This document shows, piece by piece, positions 5,967 through 10,210 of a stretch of 10,210 bases of DNA (within the stretch, counting starts at the first letter, position 1; each line of letters opens with the position of its first letter). Source of the stretch: an uncultured Xanthobacteraceae bacterium (GTDB taxonomy: Bacteria > Pseudomonadota > Alphaproteobacteria > Rhizobiales > Xanthobacteraceae). Position numbers and translations under genes: made by a program. The notes beneath the pieces are model-generated. The model saw nothing but the letters and a program-made list of their open reading frames with translations. It was not told the origin of the DNA and made no database searches. The stretch covers positions 1 through 10,210 of the forward strand of contig CATPCO010000066.1 in the NCBI GenBank assembly GCA_955652925.1, written 5' to 3'.

Positions 5967-6959
5967 TTACTGGCTCGCGCGAATGCTTTCGACAAAGCTC
6001 ATATCGATGATCTCGTCGTAGCCGACGTCTGATTTGAGAATGCCGGCGCCGCGAACCACCGCGCTCGCGGTTTTCCAGGCCTCTCTGCTGATCATGCCGT
6101 CCTTGCTCCACAACTGGTCCGCAAAGGAGCGGTCAAGCGTCGCCTTGAGGTCCTCGATGGGCATGGTCGGGAACTGCTTCTTGGCGATTTCGGCGCTCTC
6201 GTCTCTGTTGGCATAGAGAAATTTCAGGCCCTTGACCATGCCGCGCACAAAGCCACGCACCAGCTCGGGCTCCTTTTGAACGGTCTCGAGCCGCACATTG
6301 AAGGTGGAATAGGCATAGGGTCCTAATTCCTGCGGGATGTTGAGAAACGGCTCCCCCCAGATCGATTGTCGCACGCCCTGAGTGACGTAGGGCTCGGTCG
6401 TCTCGCCGATCTGCGCCTGCTTGCCGCGCACAGCGGCAATCACCGCCGAGCTCGCGGTCTCAATGAGCGTGACATCGCTTTTCGCATCGAGCCCCCACTG
6501 CTTGAGCAGGTATCGCATGATGGAATTGGGAGTGCCGCCGTAGGGACCGGGGGCGATCGCCTTGCCCTTGAAATAGCTCGGCCAGTTCTTGTCCGCGGGC
6601 TCGAACCCTTTCGCGGCCATGAAATAGACGTTGCCGCGATCGACGCAGTTCACGACAGCACGCAGCTCGGCACCCTTCGCCTTGGCGAACGCGTCATGCT
6701 CGGGCCCCCCGATGAAGGCAAAAGCCTGGCCCGAGAGCACCGCATTGGTATGGCCGCCGCCGGTCTCGATGGTGACGATGTTCACGGTCACATCCTCGAA
6801 GAAGCCTTTGGCCATGGCGATGTAGAGCGGCAGATAGCCGGTGCTGTGGACTGGCTCGGCGACCAGCACTTCTTTCGCCGCGGCTCGACTGATGAATGGC
6901 CGCCCGATCAATGCCGCGCCCGCCGACACCGTCGTTGCAAGGAATGTCCGCCTGTTCAT
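5967..6959 (-). CDS. ABC importer substrate-binding protein, NMT1/THI5-like (SsuA/TauA type)
   Basis: This 330-residue exported protein is the periplasmic receptor for the ATPase and permease encoded just upstream. It begins MNRRTFLATTVSAGAALIG, with a twin-arginine RRTFL pattern and hydrophobic core, and a likely cleavage site near residues 26-28 (SRAAA). The mature part carries HSTGYLPLYIAMAKGFFED (38-56), the signature opening of the NMT1/SsuA group, then the GGGHTNAVLSGQAFAFIGGPEH region (67-88) that lies in the ligand cleft. Length is typical. Its ATG has GAGGG close upstream and lies 24 bases after the permease stop. Relatives bind sulfonates, taurine, nitrate, pyrimidine precursors or aromatic acids, so family membership does not give the substrate. 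The adjacent amidase-like hydrolase hints at an amide or N-carbamoyl compound. Confidence 0.92.
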   Translation of the reverse strand: MNRRTFLATTVSAGAALIGRPFISRAAAKEVLVAEPVHSTGYLPLYIAMAKGFFEDVTVNIVTIETGGGHTNAVLSGQAFAFIGGPEHDAFAKAKGAELRAVVNCVDRGNVYFMAAKGFEPADKNWPSYFKGKAIAPGPYGGTPNSIMRYLLKQWGLDAKSDVTLIETASSAVIAAVRGKQAQIGETTEPYVTQGVRQSIWGEPFLNIPQELGPYAYSTFNVRLETVQKEPELVRGFVRGMVKGLKFLYANRDESAEIAKKQFPTMPIEDLKATLDRSFADQLWSKDGMISREAWKTASAVVRGAGILKSDVGYDEIIDMSFVESIRASQ

Positions 6960-6983
6960 GACGCCCTCAATCGCTGTTTGGGA

Positions 6984-7856
6984 TTATTGCCGCACTCCTT
7001 TGCGCAGCATCCTTTCAAGCCACGAAACCGTCGCATACATCACCACGGCCAGGGTGGAGAGCACAAGCACCGCCACCCAGACCAGCGCGATATCGTAGGT
7101 CTGGCCGGCATAGAGGATGGCCCGGCCAAGGCCGTGCTGGGAAGCGATGAACTCTCCGACGATCGCCCCAGTGAGCGCAAGCCCGATATTCACCCGCAGC
7201 ACAGATATGATCCAGGGCAGGCAGAATGGAACAACGAGCTTGCGAAACACCTGCATCCGGGTCGCGCCCAGCGAGTAGAACAGTTTTTCCCCGTCGGGAT
7301 CGAGCGCCTTCACCCCGGCATAGGCCGTCAGCGTGGAGACCACGATGGTAAGTGCCATCGCAATTGCGACCTTGGACGAGAGCCCAATCCCGAACACCAG
7401 GATAATGAGCGGAGCAAGCGCGAGCTTGGGGATGGATTCGAAGCAGATGATGTAGGGTTGCACGACAGCGGCATAGTTGCGCGACCACCAGAACGAGAGG
7501 CCGAACAGCGAGCCTAGCGTGGTTCCCAGCAGAAAGCCGAAGATGGTCGATCGAAATGTGAAGCCGATATCGGTCCAGGCATCTCCGGTGGTGAAAAAGA
7601 TCGTGAGCGTGTGGAAGATAGCGCTCGGCTGCGACCAGAAGAACGCATCAACGAGGCCAGTGCGCGCGCCGAGCTCCCAGCCCGCGATTGCCGCAACGAG
7701 GATGCCGGCCTGGGCGAGAACGAGAGCCCACACCGGCCAGTCCTTCTGAACAGGCAGGCGGCGTGCCGGGCGCGCTGCCGGTTTCGCGCTCTCAGCCGGA
7801 CGCGCCGGTTGCAGGGCTGCTATATCACGGAGCGTGGGAGTGTCCTGAACCGTCAT
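6984..7856 (-). CDS. ABC importer permease, SsuC/TauC type (BPD_transp_1)
   Basis: This 290-residue inner-membrane protein is the channel subunit, expected to act as a homodimer. About 40 N-terminal residues are polar and rich in alanine, proline and arginine, probably a cytoplasmic tail slightly longer than usual. Membrane segments follow from residue 41, with roughly six in all. The ATPase-coupling region is seen at SLGATRMQVFRKLVVPFCLPWI (195-216), with the family-typical GEFIASQHGLGRAI at 234-247 and FESIPKLALAPLIILVFGIG at 139-158. The ATG at 7856 is preceded by AAGGA at eight bases. The gene lies 20 bases after the ATPase stop and 24 before the binding-protein start, consistent with one operon encoding a complete importer. 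Confidence 0.93.
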   Translation of the reverse strand: MTVQDTPTLRDIAALQPARPAESAKPAARPARRLPVQKDWPVWALVLAQAGILVAAIAGWELGARTGLVDAFFWSQPSAIFHTLTIFFTTGDAWTDIGFTFRSTIFGFLLGTTLGSLFGLSFWWSRNYAAVVQPYIICFESIPKLALAPLIILVFGIGLSSKVAIAMALTIVVSTLTAYAGVKALDPDGEKLFYSLGATRMQVFRKLVVPFCLPWIISVLRVNIGLALTGAIVGEFIASQHGLGRAILYAGQTYDIALVWVAVLVLSTLAVVMYATVSWLERMLRKGVRQ

Positions 7857-7876
7857 CTTTGTGGTCCTTGCCCGCG

Positions 7877-8677
7877 TCAGGCCGCCGCAGTCACGGGCGC
7901 GGATGGCGCCAGGTTCACGTCGAGCAGCTCAAGGCACCGCTCCTTGATGGTCAGGAACTCCGGTGCCAGCGCGCTGGTGCGCCGGCGCGGGCGGGGCAGA
8001 TGCACTGGGATGCTTGCGATGATGCGGCCCGGCCGCGTGCCCATCACATGCACCTCGTCCGAAAGGTAAATTGCTTCCTCGACATCATGGGTCACGAACA
8101 GCACCGTCTTTCCGAAATCGCTCCACAACTGCATGAGCCATTCCTGCATCTGCAATTTGGTCTGCGCATCGAGCGCGCCGAAGGGCTCGTCCAGCAGGAT
8201 GACGTCGGTGTCGAAAAGGAGCGTGCGCAAGAGCGCGGCGCGCTGGCGCATGCCGCCGGAAAGCGAGCTCGGATAGAGATATTCGAACCCGGCCAGGCCG
8301 TAGCGATGAAGCAGCGGCAGCGCGCGCTCGCGCGCAGCGCGCAGCGGTACGGACTGGATCTCCATGCCGAGCACGACGTTGTCGAGAACCGTGCGCCACG
8401 GCAACAGCAGATCCTTCTGCAGCATGTAGCCGACGCGCCCGATGGTGCCGGTGGCGTCCACACCGTCGATCAGCACGCGTCCGCTGGTCGGTTCGAGCAG
8501 GCCCGCGATGATGTTGAAGATGGTGCTCTTGCCGCAGCCGGACGGCCCAATGAGGCTCACAAAGCGGCCCTGTGGGATGGAAAGCGTAATGGGTGCGAGT
8601 GCCGCGAAACCGCCCGACGGCGTCGGGAACGTCATGCTGACGTTCTCAGCGTGAAGCTTCGCGACAGTCAATGACAT
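7877..8677 (-). CDS. ABC importer ATPase, SsuB/TauB type
   Basis: This 266-residue cytoplasmic ATPase powers the importer formed with the next two genes. All the motifs are intact: Walker A GPSGCGKST at 44-52, Q-loop MLQKDLLLPWRTVLDNV at about 85-101, signature LSGGMRQR at 139-146, Walker B VILLDEP at 159-165, D-loop GALD at 167-170 and switch His197 in FVTHDVEEA. The GYMLQKDLLLPW pattern and the RPGRI stretch near 215-219 are typical of the nitrate/sulfonate/taurine group. The ATG at 8677 has GGAG seven bases upstream. It begins 69 bases after the dehydrogenase stop, a gap that could allow a weak internal promoter, although none is obvious. Confidence 0.94.
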   Translation of the reverse strand: MSLTVAKLHAENVSMTFPTPSGGFAALAPITLSIPQGRFVSLIGPSGCGKSTIFNIIAGLLEPTSGRVLIDGVDATGTIGRVGYMLQKDLLLPWRTVLDNVVLGMEIQSVPLRAARERALPLLHRYGLAGFEYLYPSSLSGGMRQRAALLRTLLFDTDVILLDEPFGALDAQTKLQMQEWLMQLWSDFGKTVLFVTHDVEEAIYLSDEVHVMGTRPGRIIASIPVHLPRPRRRTSALAPEFLTIKERCLELLDVNLAPSAPVTAAA

Positions 8678-8746
8678 GCACGCTCCGCGCGCGGTCCGCG
8701 ATTACCGCAGTTATAACGCAAATGTCATGCCAAGTGAGTTCCTGCT

Positions 8747-9913
8747 TCACTCCGCCGCGATCTTGTGCGCGGCCGAGACGCCGCGCGCTTTCACCACCAC
8801 TTTGATCGCATCGTCCACCCGGTCCTTGGCGTAGCGGATTGCGGTCGGCAGGTCTGCGAGCGGGAAGGTGTGCGTGTGGATCCTGGTGGCATCGAAGCGC
8901 TTCTGCGCCATGAATGCTTCCGCCCGATGGGTTGCGCTCTTGCCCTCGCCACGGATGCCGTAGAGATAGATATTGTTGCGCACGATGTGTGCGACATCGA
9001 CCGGTGTTTCCTCGTGCGGGAAAGCGGCGAGACACACTTTACCGCCGCGGTTGACCATTCGGATCGCTTCATTGACGGCGTTGGGCGCGCCGGAGCATTC
9101 GAGCACGTAATCGACGCCTTTGCCGGCATTGAGCCGTCGCACCGCGGCGACCGCATCCTCCGCGCGGACATTGATCACGTGGTCGGCACCGAGCTCGCGC
9201 CCGATTTTGAGCCTGTTGTCGCGCGTGCCCGTGAGAATAACCGGATATGCCCCCATCGCTTTTGCCACGGCCACACCGAGGAGCCCGATCGGACCGGGGC
9301 CGGTAACGACAACGCTTTCGCCGGCGACGAGCCCGCCGAGCTCGGTGAGCCCGTACATCGCCGTGCCCGCGGTCACCACAAGCGTTGCTTCCTCGTCCGA
9401 CATGCCGGAGGGAATGGCGACCAAGGTGTTGATGTTGTTGACCTGATATTCGCAGAAACCGCCATCGGTGGTGAAGCCATTGGCGCGGTGGCCCTTGTCC
9501 ACGTCGCCGTAATTAAGCCCGTAGTTGTGGCAGGCCGTGTACATGCCCTCGCGGCAGCGCTTGCATTGTCCGCAACCGGCGTGAATTTCCACGGTCACGC
9601 GCTGGCCGATCGCGTATTCGTCCACACCCGGTCCGAGCGCGACCACGGTGCCCATGTATTCGTGCCCGGGCGTGAAGTTCTTGTTGAAGGGCATGCCGCC
9701 GAGAATGGAGGCGGGCGGACCGTGGTAGATAATCTCGAGATCGGTTGCGCAGATCGCGACCGCGTCGATGCGCACGAGCACCTCGGCCTTCTTCGGCACC
9801 GGCACCGGCTTCTCTCGCAACGAAAGCTCGCCGGGACTGCCGAGCACCCACGCTTTCATGGTCTGCGGAACGGGGAATTCGCTGTCGACCTTCACTCCGG
9901 GAGGGGCGTACAT
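8747..9913 (-). CDS. Zinc-dependent medium-chain alcohol/polyol dehydrogenase (MDR superfamily)
   Basis: This 388-residue cytoplasmic oxidoreductase should interconvert an alcohol and a ketone or aldehyde using a nicotinamide cofactor. The GroES-like catalytic domain has the zinc ligand Cys55 in AICATDLE and His84-Glu85 in PGHEYMG; the structural zinc loop supplies Cys114, Cys117, Cys120 and Cys128. The Rossmann domain begins with VVVTGPGPIG at 201-210. The second strand reads VILTGTRDNR, where the usual cofactor-binding Asp is Gly229 followed by Thr-Arg, which suggests NADP(H) rather than NAD(H). Overall it resembles threonine/sorbitol dehydrogenases, but the substrate cannot be told. The ATG at 9913 has GAGGAA at seven bases; the family-style MKAWVL start at residue 19 has no Shine-Dalgarno site. 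It appears to head the operon containing the importer and hydrolase. Confidence 0.92.
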   Translation of the reverse strand: MYAPPGVKVDSEFPVPQTMKAWVLGSPGELSLREKPVPVPKKAEVLVRIDAVAICATDLEIIYHGPPASILGGMPFNKNFTPGHEYMGTVVALGPGVDEYAIGQRVTVEIHAGCGQCKRCREGMYTACHNYGLNYGDVDKGHRANGFTTDGGFCEYQVNNINTLVAIPSGMSDEEATLVVTAGTAMYGLTELGGLVAGESVVVTGPGPIGLLGVAVAKAMGAYPVILTGTRDNRLKIGRELGADHVINVRAEDAVAAVRRLNAGKGVDYVLECSGAPNAVNEAIRMVNRGGKVCLAAFPHEETPVDVAHIVRNNIYLYGIRGEGKSATHRAEAFMAQKRFDATRIHTHTFPLADLPTAIRYAKDRVDDAIKVVVKARGVSAAHKIAAE

Positions 9914-9920
9914 GGGGGTT

Positions 9921-9926
9921 TTCCTC
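9921..9926 (-). promoter_or_regulatory. Shine-Dalgarno site fixing the dehydrogenase start
   Basis: GAGGAA on the minus strand is separated by seven bases from the ATG at 9913. The competing internal ATG at 9859, which would match the usual N-terminus of the family, has no purine-rich site in front of it. Confidence 0.6.
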
Positions 9927-10038
9927 GAATTGCATCAACACCGCAGGCGCACGCGGGTCATTTCTATTAGGTACTCGATTTTCGGGCGGTCGTCATCCCG
10001 GCGGCCAATTGCACCGCTGGGCAATCGCATATGAGCAA

Positions 10039-10097
10039 GCCGTACCCCAAACCGAGGCCGCAAAGCGGTACTACGCTGGTGGTTCTTGTAGGGGCGG
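10039..10097. repeat. Dispersed repeat, copy B
   Basis: This is the second copy of the 59-base element at 4948-5006, in the same orientation and about 5.1 kb away. It shares the small hairpin CCGC-AAA-GCGG (10058-10068) and the TGTAGGGGCGG end. Beyond this end the two copies diverge: copy A continues into an AT-centred palindrome, copy B into GGGACC-GG-GGTCCC at 10096-10109. A common arm followed by different palindromic ends suggests a modular element rather than a simple duplication of the local region. Confidence 0.85.
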
Positions 10098-10109
10098 GAC
10101 CGGGGTCCC
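10096..10109. repeat. Short perfect GC palindrome at the end of repeat copy B
   Basis: GGGACC and GGTCCC are perfect inverted arms around a two-base GG loop. It occupies the position where copy A has its GGGCGG...CCGCCC palindrome. It may be a hairpin module of the repeat element; it has no T-run and is not called a terminator. Confidence 0.55.
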
Positions 10110-10175
10110 AAAAACGCAGCGTACCACTGAGAATGAACCGGCCTTATCACACCCGCGAATTATGCTTCGTCCAAC

Positions 10176-10199
10176 AAAAACCTCGGCGCGAAGCCGGGG
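10176..10199 (-). terminator. Probable Rho-independent terminator of an upstream off-window gene
   Basis: Read on the minus strand, CCCCGGC, loop TTCGC and GCCGAGG form a seven-pair stem with one G-T wobble, directly followed by TTTTTGTT. There is no equivalent T-run on the plus strand. It would end transcription of a minus-strand gene lying beyond position 10210, so the dehydrogenase operon probably starts from its own promoter within the following 260 bases. Confidence 0.65.
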
Positions 10200-10210
10200 C
10201 TGCCTTAATC

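Larger units (their letters stand above)
9914..10210. other. Intergenic region upstream of the dehydrogenase operon
   Basis: These 297 bases hold no supported gene. From right to left they contain a likely terminator for an off-window gene, a short GC palindrome, a dispersed repeat copy, and about 125 bases that should carry the dehydrogenase promoter. The best minus-strand candidate I can find is ATGACG (9991-9986) with a 17-base spacer and TACCTA, which matches consensus poorly, so I do not call a promoter. A 71-codon reading frame on the minus strand (9935-10150) runs straight through the repeat and is not credible as a gene. Confidence 0.65.

Noticed and set aside
6366..7517. A 383-codon plus-strand open frame opposite the binding protein and permease
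   Set aside because: It spans two real genes and their junction on the other strand, has a low-complexity charged composition and lacks a convincing ribosome site. Similar frames at 7688-8674, 2798-3568, 4298-5062 and 159-836 were rejected for the same reason.
8765..9970. A 401-codon open frame on the plus strand opposite the dehydrogenase
   Set aside because: It is antisense to a gene with clear zinc and Rossmann motifs. Its product is rich in His, Arg, Asp and Gly with no recognisable domain, as expected from the reverse complement of high-GC codons.
9935..10150. A 71-codon minus-strand frame in the right-hand spacer
   Set aside because: It runs through the dispersed repeat, and its recognisable part is the same repeat-derived peptide that precedes the liv binding-protein gene. 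It has no supported start or domain.

Overview
The window is GC-rich, gene-dense bacterial chromosome. Every convincing gene lies on the minus strand, so transcription runs from right to left in the coordinates given. The style suggests an alphaproteobacterium, probably Hyphomicrobiales (Bradyrhizobium/Xanthobacteraceae-like): high-GC codon use, Tat-type signals on binding proteins, several ABC importers beside small catabolic enzymes, and short dispersed palindromic repeats. This placement is inferred from style; no marker gene is present.

Right edge, 9914-10210: no gene. It holds a probable minus-strand Rho-independent terminator for a gene beyond the window (10176-10199), one copy of a dispersed repeat (10039-10097) with an adjoining short palindrome, and the presumed start region of the first transcription unit.

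Unit 1, 9913 down to 5168: a zinc-dependent medium-chain dehydrogenase, then a complete taurine/nitrate/sulfonate-type importer (ATPase, permease, NMT1/THI5-like binding protein), then a cysteine hydrolase of the isochorismatase superfamily that most resembles the N-carbamoylsarcosine amidase/maleamate amidase branch. The last four genes are 20-24 bases apart, which fits one operon; the dehydrogenase is 69 bases ahead of them.

Spacer, 4859-5167: 309 bases with a second copy of the dispersed repeat and two inverted palindromic units. An open frame runs through the repeat into the next gene and could mislead start calling.

Unit 2, 4858 down to 246: a complete branched-chain amino acid-type (HAAT) importer in the order binding protein, LivG, LivF, LivH, LivM. 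The last four genes are separated by 1 base or overlap by 1 to 4 bases, so translational coupling is likely. LivG has a degenerate ABC signature motif.

Left edge, 1-245: a possible promoter and a strong Shine-Dalgarno site precede the first 18 codons of another exported protein, cut off by the window edge.

Taken together, the region looks like a scavenging and catabolic locus: two high-affinity importers, an amidase-like hydrolase and an alcohol/polyol-type dehydrogenase. The substrate cannot be read from the sequence. An N-carbamoyl compound, amide or related small organic acid is a reasonable guess. I see no CRISPR array, tRNA, rRNA, transposase, phage gene or defence system. The least ordinary features are the dispersed repeats upstream of both transcription units, the LivG signature loss and the unassigned hydrolase/transporter pairing.
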